Shown piece by piece: positions 52,045-60,995 of a stretch of DNA of 64,000 bases (the stretch's first letter is position 1; each line of letters begins with the position of its first letter). The notes under the pieces were generated by a model. The model worked only from the letters and a program-made list of their open reading frames with translations, did no database searches and was not told where the DNA came from. This stretch comes from Paenibacillus anaericanus (GTDB lineage Bacteria > Bacillota > Bacilli > Paenibacillales > Paenibacillaceae), in assembly GCF_003994475.1 (NCBI RefSeq), contig NZ_RZNY01000015.1, positions 32,230 to 96,229 on the forward strand, given 5' to 3'. The translations under genes and the position numbers were made by a program.

Positions 52045-52545
52045 TTATCCGTTATCTTCAACTTTTGTTTCTAGTTTAATGAGACCCTTACCAATGACGT
52101 TTGCGGATATTGGCTTCTTGCCAACTTCTCTCGCCCATACCGATAATTGTCCCATATGATGGATCTGATGTGCAATCACGTGACGCATAACTTCTCCCCA
52201 CGCATCTATAGCTACATTTCCATCAGGCTGGGGATCATAACAAGGGCGCTTCTCCATGCTTTCGTTCCATGCTTCAACAAATTCCTCTACCTCAGGCCGA
52301 AACTTAAGATCTAGTTCTATAAGTTTATCTAAAGTCTTATAATTCTCAAAATCTTCTTGGAAGTCTGGCTTTCCTTGTAATATACGGATCCAACTCCATT
52401 CAACATCAATAATGTGAAATAGAGTTTGCAATATGCTACCCACACCACCGGTTCGTTCACGAATCAACTCATCATACATTACATCTTCACACCATTGATA
52501 CCATTGTTCTCTTACCGTCCAGTTATAACGGAAAAATGTTTGCAT
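52045..52545 (-). CDS. DinB-family protein (YizA-like)
   Basis: 166 residues. QTFFRYNWTVREQWYQWCED, ILQTLFHIIDVEWSWIRILQ, and VMRHVIAHQIHHMGQLSVWA give the three-His metal-binding pattern of DinB/YizA. Possibly a thiol-dependent (bacillithiol) transferase by family analogy, or metal-binding without known activity. Third DinB copy in the window. Confidence 0.83.
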   Translation of the reverse strand: MQTFFRYNWTVREQWYQWCEDVMYDELIRERTGGVGSILQTLFHIIDVEWSWIRILQGKPDFQEDFENYKTLDKLIELDLKFRPEVEEFVEAWNESMEKRPCYDPQPDGNVAIDAWGEVMRHVIAHQIHHMGQLSVWAREVGKKPISANVIGKGLIKLETKVEDNG

Positions 52546-52599
52546 GTAAGTCCTCCTTCGTTTTACTAAAAGTGTATACCTCTGAGAGCCAAGGAGATA

Positions 52600-53067
52600 C
52601 TACTTTACTAATGTTAATACTATATCTATATCTCTTACCGAATCATAGGGTCCTATACGATCTTTACATCCCTCGATAATATATAATGTGGTTTCTGTAT
52701 CTTCTTCTTTAACTATGTTCTTACATGTTGTCTTCTTAATTCCAACATCTCCACCGAAAGCGTCTCTAGTATTGTCACTTGAATAATAAATTGTATCTTC
52801 GTCTGTACTTAAGTCATATAGAATTGCATCACCTTCATCAGTATAAGTAGCAATTCTTAATGTTGCCTTCTCATTATTATTGTGGCTTGATATGAAATCA
52901 TCCATTTTTTCCGTATTCCTTTGACCCGAAGGACCCACGATAATGTCACCATTCTTCTCTGCTTGTTCTAAAGTATAATCTAGAGGTGTTTGAACTTCGT
53001 TATTTACTTTGTTATTAGAACATCCAACAGCAAGTAACAGGCTTAGTAATAAAATATACTTTTTCAT
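52600..53067 (-). CDS. Lipoprotein with DUF4362 domain
   Basis: 155 residues. Signal peptide MKKYILLLSLLLAVGC ends with lipobox AVGC (residue 16 Cys). The mature part (NGDIIVGPSGQRNTEKMDDF, KATLRIATYTDEGDAILYDL) fits DUF4362, a surface-anchored domain of Bacillales. No enzymatic motif. Function unknown. Confidence 0.82.
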   Translation of the reverse strand: MKKYILLLSLLLAVGCSNNKVNNEVQTPLDYTLEQAEKNGDIIVGPSGQRNTEKMDDFISSHNNNEKATLRIATYTDEGDAILYDLSTDEDTIYYSSDNTRDAFGGDVGIKKTTCKNIVKEEDTETTLYIIEGCKDRIGPYDSVRDIDIVLTLVK

Positions 53068-53103
53068 CTAGTTCACCCTCCGATATATTCTCGTTCTGCT
53101 CAT

Positions 53104-53484
53104 CTATAATATCTTATTACCCACTGCAATCCATCGACCATCAACGTCTTCAAATACAAATTCATTATTGTAATAATCAGTAGTTGATAATGGGCGCACG
53201 ATCTTAACACCTAGATTTATAAACTCATGTTCTATTTCTTGTTGTTCAGTTGCGATAAAGTAAGCGTCATAACCATATCCATGACTTACTCTATTGGGTA
53301 CAAATATATCTTGCTTAGACTGTGTTAGAATAATCTCTATTGAATCCCGATATAAACATACATGTGGCTCTATCGAATCTAGATAATAGACAGCTCTGAA
53401 CCCCAATCTCTCATAATATTCTGCTGTTCTGTTAATATTGATCGTCGGAAAGATTTGTAGGCAGTGTGAGAACCCATTATTCAT
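53104..53484 (-). CDS. Glyoxalase/bleomycin-resistance (VOC) family protein
   Basis: 126 residues. LQIFPTININRTAEYYERLG with FRAVYYLDSIEPHVCLYRDS and YDAYFIATEQQEIEHEFINL is the VOC beta-alpha-beta-beta-beta pattern; the C-terminal NNEFVFEDVDGRWIAVGNKI carries the terminal Asp-like acidic residue. Metal-binding His/Glu are only partly clear, so enzyme or antibiotic-binding role is undecided. Confidence 0.82.
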   Translation of the reverse strand: MNNGFSHCLQIFPTININRTAEYYERLGFRAVYYLDSIEPHVCLYRDSIEIILTQSKQDIFVPNRVSHGYGYDAYFIATEQQEIEHEFINLGVKIVRPLSTTDYYNNEFVFEDVDGRWIAVGNKIL

Positions 53485-53524
53485 ACGCTATGCACCTTCT
53501 TTTATAATGATCGTTTATGCTTCG

Positions 53525-54034
53525 CTACTTCTTCGATCTCCATTCATCTAACGTTATGTATTTTCCAGTTGAACTATCATAGATCAAGACATCTTCTAGT
53601 TCATATTCAACCGCAAATTTATGCCAAATATGAATCGTTTCTGATCCAGTTCTCTCTCCAACTTCTACTATATAGTATTCACTCTCCCAATCAGTACTTT
53701 TAAGAAAGATTGCCTCTGGATTTTCATAAATATAAAAATCGTAATCTGGATTAATCCCTTGCTTCATTAATTTATACTCTTCTACTTCAGGAACTTCTTC
53801 TATTAAATAATCAAAGTCAACATTATCATTTCCACTTGTATCTGTCGTATCGAATGGCACAATTCCAAGTGAAGTTGCCTTCTCTTCAATATGCATGGAT
53901 CCGTCACTATACATCTTGCTTTTAGGTTCTAGATTACTTGAAACTGAAGGTGGTGGTGCGAAAACGGGACTTGAACTTGAACAACCCATGGTGAAAAATA
54001 AAAGTAAAAAGGGAATCATCCTGTGGAGTCGCAT
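53525..54034 (-). CDS. Putative lipoprotein
   Basis: 169 residues. The signal MRLHRMIPFLLLFFTMGCSS ends with lipobox TMGC, so it is surface-tethered. The mature protein is acidic and starts with a Ser/Pro-rich region (SSSSPVFAPPPSVSSNLEPK). The C-terminal part (YYIVEVGERTGSETIHIWHK) resembles small SMI1/KNR4-like domains only loosely. Function unknown. Confidence 0.68.
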   Translation of the reverse strand: MRLHRMIPFLLLFFTMGCSSSSPVFAPPPSVSSNLEPKSKMYSDGSMHIEEKATSLGIVPFDTTDTSGNDNVDFDYLIEEVPEVEEYKLMKQGINPDYDFYIYENPEAIFLKSTDWESEYYIVEVGERTGSETIHIWHKFAVEYELEDVLIYDSSTGKYITLDEWRSKK

Positions 54035-54079
54035 TTTATTGTTCTCCTTCTATTGAGGATTTCAGGCACACTGCTGTAA

Positions 54080-54652
54080 TTAACCTTGCCATAATCTCTT
54101 GGTTTCCCTCAATACTTCCCCATCGAATTCCATTCTGTAAATATCGGGCTTCGAAGTTTTAAATAAAAAATCCAGATCGTACTGACTGTCGAAGTACCCC
54201 ATCATTAATGTCATAACTGCCCCATGAGTTCCTAGTACAACTTTCTGACCTTTATATTCCCTTAGAATTTGCTTCAAGGTAGTTATAGATCGTTTCTGAC
54301 AAGTCGTAATAGACTCCCCTCCAGGCAACGAGAAGTCTGGGTCAGCAAACATCTTTCTTACTGCTGGGTACACTTCTTTATCATCCAATATCTTATCATC
54401 GCTTGAGAAGTCTATTTCTCTAAGATCTTCAAATACTACTATTTCTTTACCTAATGAATGGGCTAAATTCTCTATAGTTAAACTTGCCCTACTATACGGA
54501 CTTGAAACGAACGTATTTATTCCCTCATCTTTTAATAATTCAGCTATTATATGGGCATCCGTCTTACCCTTGTCAGTTAGCCCTCGTGTTCTCTCGTTCC
54601 CCTCCGTTTTAAGTGATTCTCCGTGCCTTACCATATAAATATAAGTGTTCAT
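54080..54652 (-). CDS. Histidine phosphatase family protein
   Basis: 190 residues. The catalytic RHG appears in YIYMVRHGESLKTEG; further SSPYSRASLTIENLAHSLG, FSLPGGESITTCQKRSIT and VLGTHGAVMTLMMGYF supply the phosphate-pocket residues including the second catalytic His. Like phosphoglycerate-mutase-type (GpmB/PhoE) phosphatases. The ATG at 54652 follows GGAGGTATTT. Confidence 0.9.
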   Translation of the reverse strand: MNTYIYMVRHGESLKTEGNERTRGLTDKGKTDAHIIAELLKDEGINTFVSSPYSRASLTIENLAHSLGKEIVVFEDLREIDFSSDDKILDDKEVYPAVRKMFADPDFSLPGGESITTCQKRSITTLKQILREYKGQKVVLGTHGAVMTLMMGYFDSQYDLDFLFKTSKPDIYRMEFDGEVLRETKRLWQG

Positions 54653-54684
54653 AAATACCTCCATATAATTGTTGGTGTCCCTGG

Positions 54685-55452
54685 TTAACTTTCTACTAGT
54701 TCCTTAAATCCATTACGACTCCACAACCATAAGGGAGTATGGAGATCAATTAACGACAATTCCGTGTTAGTTAAAAGATCCTTCCAAACTTTATTTACTT
54801 TACTTTGAATATTACTGTCATTTATATCTCTTTCTTCTACTAAACCTAAACGTACTGTCGATTGAATTACATGGGTGTCAGGGGCAATTGACAATGCCTC
54901 TTTTCCAGACAATTTAGCACCCGTATAGTTACTAATAACATATAGCCAATAGTTACAGATCTTTGGACCACTCAGGTACGGAAAATGCTGTTTATGCGAC
55001 TTTTGGATATACTCAAGAATATTCGGGATATACCAATCGCACTCAATAAATAAATTTCGGATATCACCCTCAAAGTGAGTATGTATAGTTTGGCATAATG
55101 TTCTCCAAGTAGCGCAATGCTTATTTGGCTGCAGCGCTAGCTTATGTTTCAATAGTAGTTCTCTCAATTCATTCTCATCTATTGATGCTACATAACTAGG
55201 ATTAAATATTCCAACAGTTTCTTTATCGTTAAAGGATTTTTGTGCTGAATCCCATAGTGTGTATGAATTACGTTGATAGTTAAGTGCCATCGGTAAAGTG
55301 AAATATAAGTAATTGGTTGCAGAATCCCTGTCTAAACCTGGATTAGCGTCCTCAGGCATCACTTTCCCGCCCAATAGCCCAGCCAAATACATTTTTCTTA
55401 AGAGTCTAACTTTATGTATAGTTTCTTTACCGTCTAATTGATTTGCTAGCAT
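54685..55452 (-). CDS. Uncharacterised protein with possible HhH-GPD (DNA glycosylase-like) fold
   Basis: 255 residues. The central segment FPYLSGPKICNYWLYVISNY followed by LSIAPDTHVIQSTVRLGLVE resembles the helix-hairpin-helix and catalytic Asp region of HhH-GPD DNA glycosylases, but the usual GIG hairpin is replaced and a Lys nucleophile is not obvious. N-terminal part MLANQLDGKETIHKVRLLRK is helical. I am moderately unsure. The ATG at 55452 shares a base with the stop of the upstream methyltransferase. Confidence 0.6.
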   Translation of the reverse strand: MLANQLDGKETIHKVRLLRKMYLAGLLGGKVMPEDANPGLDRDSATNYLYFTLPMALNYQRNSYTLWDSAQKSFNDKETVGIFNPSYVASIDENELRELLLKHKLALQPNKHCATWRTLCQTIHTHFEGDIRNLFIECDWYIPNILEYIQKSHKQHFPYLSGPKICNYWLYVISNYTGAKLSGKEALSIAPDTHVIQSTVRLGLVEERDINDSNIQSKVNKVWKDLLTNTELSLIDLHTPLWLWSRNGFKELVES

Positions 55453-56042
55453 TATTTTTCTCCTATAACGTATCGCCATTTTCCATCTTCTTCTATCGTC
55501 ACTTTCCTAAATCCTAAACTTTGCAGCAATTCTTTCACTTCATCACTTGTTTTATAACCTTCCATATGATAATTAATTTTATATATTTCTGCAGCAATTA
55601 AGAGTTTCCCATTTGTATTCATCACTCTGTACACTTCTTTTACATCATTTTTAAGATCGGGCCAATAGTAATGGGTCTGAACTGCTGTAATGATATCAAA
55701 ATAATTATCTTCGAAGGGTAATTTTGATACTTCTCCTACAACTATTTCAACCTTCCCAAACTGCACATCTTTAGAATTTCTATCAATTGATAAATTTACG
55801 GATGTCTCCGAGTAATCAACCCCAAATATTCTTATATCGGTGTTCATTTTGGACATTTCACGTATGGTTTCCCCTCCACCACAACCGATATCCAATAGGA
55901 TGTAACCTTCTTTTATGCTTAGCTTATTTAATGCAAACTTTGTTCTACTCATATGAGCTTTGTTCATGATATTTAACATGATTTTGCCTATTCTTTTATT
56001 GGGATTCTTCGATTGTTCGATTAGTGATTCTAAAATACTCAT
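55452..56042 (-). CDS. Class I SAM-dependent methyltransferase
   Basis: 196 residues. SAM motif GYILLDIGCGGGETIREMSK is followed by DIRIFGVDYSETSVNLSIDR and FDIITAVQTHYYWPDLKNDV, then the typical NTNGKLLIAAEIYKINYHME. A UbiE/Coq5-type methyltransferase of unknown substrate. It is translationally coupled (TAATG) to the HhH-GPD-like gene. Confidence 0.88.
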   Translation of the reverse strand: MSILESLIEQSKNPNKRIGKIMLNIMNKAHMSRTKFALNKLSIKEGYILLDIGCGGGETIREMSKMNTDIRIFGVDYSETSVNLSIDRNSKDVQFGKVEIVVGEVSKLPFEDNYFDIITAVQTHYYWPDLKNDVKEVYRVMNTNGKLLIAAEIYKINYHMEGYKTSDEVKELLQSLGFRKVTIEEDGKWRYVIGEK

Positions 56043-56104
56043 GCGCTAAGCTCCTCCCAGATTTTTTGGTATATCATCAGTCCAATAATTCAGTTCAATT
56101 TTCT

Positions 56105-57064
56105 TCAAGTCACTAACTCGTATAATGTAAATGATTTAAACACTTTTCCTGCAGATAAAAAATTAACTTTCTCACTACCTTCATACACTCGTGAATCCGC
56201 TTTGTCACCAATTAAAACTGTCTTTGCCCAATTGAATAATATCAATTCTCTTTGGGTTTCATCACGGGGTAGGAAATCTTTCTTTAGTTGAATCCCGAAC
56301 GTAAATTCATCACGATTCTCATCCGTTATGTCATATGGATCCATCTCATTTCCTTCCTTATCAAAATATCCAACAGTATAATCCAACTCATCTTTGGTCA
56401 TATCATATTTAAGTTCTAGATTGTATTTATTAACTTCAATTAACTCTTGGAAAAATGCTTGTGTATAGAAATAGACTGAAAAAATATCGGTATGTTGATG
56501 ATAGTAATTACCTTTAAATGATTCTTTTATTAATCCATTCTCCGTAGGAGTATATATAACTAAGGCATGGTCTTCGTAATTTTGGTCAATTGTTCTGGGT
56601 TGCTTAATAAGTGTTTCTTCAATTACTAAGTGTTTCTTGTCCATGTATCGGGGAGTATACGTGCTAATTATTCTCGTTCCGACTTTGGAGGGTAACAGAA
56701 CGATTAAATCCATACTCTCCTCAGACTTAGTATCAAACGTGTATCGCTCCATAATTTCTCCACCCAAGCGAGATGATTCACTTCTTATCCAATCCTCTAT
56801 CTCTTGAAGAGAGTTGCCCACTTCGAACTCGTATAATCTGTACGTAGCATCGATATCAGAATGACTAAGATTCCGCTTTAATTGATATTCTGAAGGTACA
56901 ATAAAATCATTGAATGTTACGTCCGTAGTCTCAATTCCGATTGGTTGTTTGAGTTCATTAGTGGAGTTGGTGGCATTTGGCGAGATAGGTTCGTCTTTTG
57001 AATTCAACCCACCCGAGCATCCCATAAGTACTAGAAGCAACGATAAGACTACGATAGCTTTCAT
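56105..57064 (-). CDS. Putative lipoprotein
   Basis: 319 residues with signal peptide MKAIVVLSLLLVLMGC ending in the lipobox LMGC. The mature part starts with a Gly/Ser/Asn-rich linker and a long mixed domain (SLQEIEDWIRSESSRLGGEI, YFYTQAFFQELIEVNKYNLE). No known domain was recognised. The start overlaps the upstream GNAT stop by 4 nt. Likely a surface-anchored protein of unknown function. Confidence 0.7.
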   Translation of the reverse strand: MKAIVVLSLLLVLMGCSGGLNSKDEPISPNATNSTNELKQPIGIETTDVTFNDFIVPSEYQLKRNLSHSDIDATYRLYEFEVGNSLQEIEDWIRSESSRLGGEIMERYTFDTKSEESMDLIVLLPSKVGTRIISTYTPRYMDKKHLVIEETLIKQPRTIDQNYEDHALVIYTPTENGLIKESFKGNYYHQHTDIFSVYFYTQAFFQELIEVNKYNLELKYDMTKDELDYTVGYFDKEGNEMDPYDITDENRDEFTFGIQLKKDFLPRDETQRELILFNWAKTVLIGDKADSRVYEGSEKVNFLSAGKVFKSFTLYELVT

Positions 57065-57627
57065 AGAATTATCCCAGAAGTAGTCTTATTGTTATTCAAA
57101 ATAGATTCAAATTCTTGTATAAGTATTGAGTAAACAAACGAATCCTGCCAATTATTCTTGGATCTAACATGTTCTCTTAAATGGCCTTCCTTCTTCATTC
57201 CGATCTTCTCCATTACTCTTGCTGAGCTGGTATTCTGTGGTCTACACGTCGCATAAATTCTATGAAGTCCCATTTGGTTGAAGCCAAACTTTAACAGTCC
57301 ATTTGCAACCTCTGTAGCAAACCCGTCTCCCCAATATTCCTTAGAAAAACAGTACCCAATCTCAGCATTGCTCCCCTCAATGTTTAAGCAACAGTTACCA
57401 ATTAGTTCATTAGTAGTTTTGATAGTTATTGCTAACTCATGCTTTTCTCTAGGTTTTATATACTGAGCTAAAATAGAGCTATTAATATAATCCCTCGTTT
57501 GGTCTTCTGAGTTGGGGCCCCACAATGTATATTTTGTTACCTCTTCATCGGAACAGTAACTATGAACCTTCGACCAATCCTCCTCCTTAAAATCACTTAT
57601 AAAAAGCCTGTCGGTTTCTATAATCAT
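57061..57627 (-). CDS. GNAT N-acetyltransferase (RimJ/RimL type)
   Basis: 188 residues. MIIETDRLFISDFKEEDWSK, IGYCFSKEYWGDGFATEVAN (beta4 and acetyl-CoA loop) and HRIYATCRPQNTSSARVMEK (motif B) are the RimJ/RimL pattern. The start has AAGGAAG upstream. Substrate unknown. Overlaps the lipoprotein start by 4 nt, so coupled. Confidence 0.87.
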   Translation of the reverse strand: MIIETDRLFISDFKEEDWSKVHSYCSDEEVTKYTLWGPNSEDQTRDYINSSILAQYIKPREKHELAITIKTTNELIGNCCLNIEGSNAEIGYCFSKEYWGDGFATEVANGLLKFGFNQMGLHRIYATCRPQNTSSARVMEKIGMKKEGHLREHVRSKNNWQDSFVYSILIQEFESILNNNKTTSGIIL

Positions 57628-57694
57628 ATTCTAGATCTTCCTTTCAAGGTAATTGGCAAAGATCTTTCCCACAACAACGTTCACATATTCACGA

Positions 57695-57737
57695 AATAAC
57701 CCAGCCTTAGATAGCTTTTATCTTAGACTGGGTCATT
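57695..57737 (-). repeat. Hairpin element, copy G
   Basis: AATGACCCAGTCTAAGATAA pairs with CTATCTAAGGCTGGGTTATT on the minus strand (G-U pairs twice), the tail TTTCGTGAAT following. Nearly identical to copy B in the stem, 16.7 kb away. 50 nt past the small membrane gene stop and 68 nt before the GNAT ATG. Confidence 0.83.
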
Positions 57738-57786
57738 TGTCGAGTCGACTGGACTTATTCCATTATTATACATATCGCAATATGAA

Positions 57787-57966
57787 TTAGTAATTCAAAA
57801 AATTATAAAGATTCACACAACCATAAGCCAGACATACCACTGCAAGTATCCTTACTACAAGTTTATTACTTATTAGTTTCTTTAGGTACTCTGGTTTAAA
57901 TAGAGAATAGACCCCAATTCCAATAAATACAATAAATTCAATAAGGTAATATAATCGTTCTCCCAT
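57787..57966 (-). CDS. Small two-helix membrane protein (59 residues)
   Basis: 59 residues from the ATG at 57966 (GGGGAG ribosome site). YYLIEFIVFIGIGVYSLFKP and LVVRILAVVCLAYGCVNLYN are two membrane segments; the earlier start at 58065 is unsupported. Resembles short Bacillus membrane proteins (DUF6199/YwnC-like size). Function unknown. Cotranscribed with the Yip1-like gene upstream, 106 nt away. Confidence 0.65.
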   Translation of the reverse strand: MGERLYYLIEFIVFIGIGVYSLFKPEYLKKLISNKLVVRILAVVCLAYGCVNLYNFLNY

Positions 57967-58072
57967 AGACAGCACTCCCCACTTTGTACACACGGATAAT
58001 ATGTATGATGGATATAAGATGACAGTTTGGTTTTGTATACTTATCCATCTGCCAACCACCTTCACCTACAAA

Positions 58073-58741
58073 TTATCCACCTAAAGCTACTGCGATTATT
58101 CCACCAAGTATTACTAGTAAGATAAATGGTAATATAAACGTTAACAAAGCCTTCCAAGCAGAAAACCGATGAGCTTCCCCAAGGCATTTTAAGAAAATAA
58201 AAACACTCCAAATGCCTATAATAAACTCAATTATTCCAAAAATTAAAAAAATGATGAGTAAACCAATACTACTATCCATCCTTGGAGTTTCTGAAGTAAA
58301 GTTTTCTTTGCCAAACAAGATAAGGGATGGGATCCAAGTCACCAGTGTTATTACACTAGGGATGTACGCGTAAGCTAATGACAAACGAACATCTCGATAT
58401 GAACCAGTTCCACCTAACAACTTACCTACCCAGTAAAATAATCCCCCGATTACAAAATAGTAAATAATTGCTCCTATAATCGTTGCGAATGTTAGTGATA
58501 AAAGTAGAGACCATAATGATGTTGAATCACCTGAATTCTTTAGGACTGATTGATTCAAACCGTAGATAAACCCTCCTACTAGCAAGAGTACAATGACCTG
58601 ATCTACATTGTTTGGTTCATTAAGAATACGCCTCATCGTCTCTCTGGGTCTGATCCAAATCTTAAGCCAAATATTCCATCGATCATTTCCATTACTTCCA
58701 TTAGCATCATGGAGTCTTTGTTCGTCTTTTAACAATTCCAT
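58073..58741 (-). CDS. Yip1-family membrane protein
   Basis: 222 residues with five membrane helices and the pre-helix motif KIWIRPRETMRRILNEPNNV that opens Yip1/DUF1282-like bacterial proteins. Segments LLLVGGFIYGLNQSVLKNSG, YYFVIGGLFYWVGKLLGGTG and LTFILPFILLVILGGIIAVA are hydrophobic. Role unknown. It is divergent from the two-component system on the plus strand; the 58742-58905 gap holds both promoters. Confidence 0.85.
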   Translation of the reverse strand: MELLKDEQRLHDANGSNGNDRWNIWLKIWIRPRETMRRILNEPNNVDQVIVLLLVGGFIYGLNQSVLKNSGDSTSLWSLLLSLTFATIIGAIIYYFVIGGLFYWVGKLLGGTGSYRDVRLSLAYAYIPSVITLVTWIPSLILFGKENFTSETPRMDSSIGLLIIFLIFGIIEFIIGIWSVFIFLKCLGEAHRFSAWKALLTFILPFILLVILGGIIAVALGG

Positions 58742-58905
58742 GATTTCCTCCTTATTTACTTAAAATATGGGTTATTTTTCCTACCTTTGTCATTCCATTA
58801 TTATACATCCCGAAACCCCAAAGGGAATAGCCCCGATGAATTCGAAACGATTTGTAGTATAATGATTATTACTATTTAGGGTGGAAACAGGAAAAGAGGG
58901 AACCG

Positions 58906-59580
58906 ATGCCTACTATACTAGTTGCTGACGACGATGCGAACATTCGTGAACTCGTCTGTTTGTTTCTACGCAACGATGGATTCGAAATTGCCGAGGCCGC
59001 GGATGGTAAAGAAGCACTAGCCATTTACGCCTCAACGCATGTCGATCTTGTCGTACTCGATATTATGATGCCTATTATGGATGGCTGGACATTATGCAAG
59101 GAGCTCCGAAAAGCCAATCCTGATCTTCCGATACTTATGCTGACTGCGAGAGGCGAAACATGGGAGAAAGTGAAAGGCTTCGAACTTGGGACGGACGATT
59201 ATTTGACGAAACCATTCGATCCGTTAGAGTTAACGGTTCGTGTTAGGGCGTTACTGAAACGATACCGGATTGGTTCCACGCAGACGATCCAGATCGGCAA
59301 CGTCATTCTTGATCGGCAGACATATAAGGTGACGAGAGGGACGGAATCACTCACTTTGCCGCTCAAAGAGTTCGAATTGCTATATAAGCTCGCTGGAACA
59401 CCCGGACAAGTCTATACACGCGAGCAGTTGATCGATCAAATTTGGGGGATCGATTATGCTGGAGATGATCGAACCATAGACGTACATATTAAACGCGTGC
59501 GCGAACGGTTCGCAAATACACCCGATTTCCGTATCGAAACGGTACGCGGGCTTGGGTACCGGCTTGAGGTATACGAATGA
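58906..59580 (+). CDS. OmpR/PhoB-family response regulator
   Basis: 224 residues. Receiver domain with acidic pocket ADDDANIREL, phospho-acceptor D52 in VVLDIMMPIMDGW, switch Thr LMLTARGE and Lys TKPFDPLEL; then a winged-helix C-terminal domain (LPLKEFELLYKLAGTPGQVY, DDRTIDVHIKRVRERF). Acts by binding direct repeats at target promoters. The start follows AGAGGGAACC. A TATAAT 43 nt upstream is a possible -10. It overlaps the kinase start by 4 nt and likely controls the three hydrolase genes downstream. Confidence 0.96.
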   Translation: MPTILVADDDANIRELVCLFLRNDGFEIAEAADGKEALAIYASTHVDLVVLDIMMPIMDGWTLCKELRKANPDLPILMLTARGETWEKVKGFELGTDDYLTKPFDPLELTVRVRALLKRYRIGSTQTIQIGNVILDRQTYKVTRGTESLTLPLKEFELLYKLAGTPGQVYTREQLIDQIWGIDYAGDDRTIDVHIKRVRERFANTPDFRIETVRGLGYRLEVYE

Positions 59581-60944
59581 TCAGATCCTTATATATACGT
59601 GTTGTCTTGACATTTCTAGTCTCGGTCATCGCGGGTACGATCATTTCTTTCTATGTGTCAACTTGGATATTTGAAGGAAAATTGAACGAAAACGCTCAAA
59701 TCAACTTACGTAACTTTGGCCAAGACATTGTCCAGATTTATAAGATCCTTCCGTTAAGTGAAGCGGACTCGTTCGTAAGTGGAATGAAGCAGCTCAATTC
59801 TTATCATATTCGAATTTACGAAGCAACGGGCCAGTTCCAGTCTTACGGAAAACCTAACGGACAGAAACCTAGCAATGTGACGATGGAGCAACTACAGAAA
59901 GTATTAGACGGAGGAGTTGTTCAAGACTCTCCGAGAGGTATTGCTACGGTCCTCTTAGGGTTGCCGTTGAAAACGGAAATGGGAACGAAAGCGATGTTTC
60001 TGGAGATGCTCTCCCCACCTTCCGCCTCTTTTGTCATAAGGTGGGCAATAATCTTTGCAACCTGTTCGTTGATTACAGGAAGCTTATTGATTCTGGTTGC
60101 CTCTATATTCTTGGTAACGCCGATCAAAAAACTGACAAAAGCGACTAGGCAGATAGCAGCTGGAGACTTCAACGTCAAGCTGAATATTAAGCAAACGGGT
60201 GAGTTGGGTACTTTGGCCCGCAGCTTCGAAGAAATGATGCACGATTTGCAGCAACTTGAGCAGATGCGCAGGGAATTCGTAACGAACGTGTCGCACGAGG
60301 TTCAGTCTCCGCTTACTTCGATATCCGGTTATGCTCTAGCGCTTAAGAAAGTTGACCTCTCAGATTACGAACGAAGCCGTTATCTTGATATTATCATCGC
60401 TGAAGCGAAGAGGATGTCCAAAATGAGCGATAGCCTGCTAAAGCTGAGTTTGCTTGAATCGCAGTCACAGCAACTTCGGCTCTTCACACTCAGCCTTGAT
60501 GAACAAATAAGGCGGGTACTCGTGGCGCTCCAGCCGCAATGGTCTGCTCGCAACATACATTTCGAGCTTGATTTACAGACCGTTAAAGTAACCGCTGATC
60601 ATGACCTGTTAAATCAGGTATGGACGAATATCCTCGGCAATAGCATCAAATTTTCCGAAGATGGCGGCGTAATTAACGTAAGCATCAAACAAGATATCAA
60701 AAATGTGACAGTCCGAATATCTGACACTGGCATTGGTATTCCCCTTGAGTATCAGAAGCGTATATTTGAGCGTTTTTTTAAGGCCGATCGTTCCCACAGT
60801 CGTAAGTATGACGGTAGTGGTATGGGACTCGCCATCGTTAAACAGATCGTATCGCTCCATCAAGGTGACATCCGAGTGGAAAGTGAGCTTGGTCAAGGAA
60901 CAACCTTCATTATCGCCTTGCCAATCACTACGCCAACTGATTAG
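59577..60944 (+). CDS. Sensor histidine kinase
   Basis: 455 residues. Membrane helix at 7-28, an extracellular sensor of about 130 residues, second helix at about 160-183, HAMP (LVTPIKKLTKATRQIAAGDF), HisKA box REFVTNVSHEVQSPLTSISG with the phospho-acceptor His (HEVQSPL in place of the common HEIRTPL), and the ATPase boxes N (QVWTNILGNSIKFS), G1 (ISDTGIGIP) and G2 (GSGMGLAIVKQI). The stimulus is unknown. Its downstream terminator at 60996 ends the operon. Confidence 0.95.
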   Translation: MIRSLYIRVVLTFLVSVIAGTIISFYVSTWIFEGKLNENAQINLRNFGQDIVQIYKILPLSEADSFVSGMKQLNSYHIRIYEATGQFQSYGKPNGQKPSNVTMEQLQKVLDGGVVQDSPRGIATVLLGLPLKTEMGTKAMFLEMLSPPSASFVIRWAIIFATCSLITGSLLILVASIFLVTPIKKLTKATRQIAAGDFNVKLNIKQTGELGTLARSFEEMMHDLQQLEQMRREFVTNVSHEVQSPLTSISGYALALKKVDLSDYERSRYLDIIIAEAKRMSKMSDSLLKLSLLESQSQQLRLFTLSLDEQIRRVLVALQPQWSARNIHFELDLQTVKVTADHDLLNQVWTNILGNSIKFSEDGGVINVSIKQDIKNVTVRISDTGIGIPLEYQKRIFERFFKADRSHSRKYDGSGMGLAIVKQIVSLHQGDIRVESELGQGTTFIIALPITTPTD

Positions 60945-60995
60945 TTAGTTTCACCGGGTATCCATCAGATTGACTAAACCGCGTTCTCCATGCTA

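Noticed and set aside
39037..57737. Hairpin elements as canonical integron attC sites
   Set aside because: The expected RYYYAAC and GTTRRRY core sites are missing and no integrase is in the window. The cassette comparison is kept only as an analogy.
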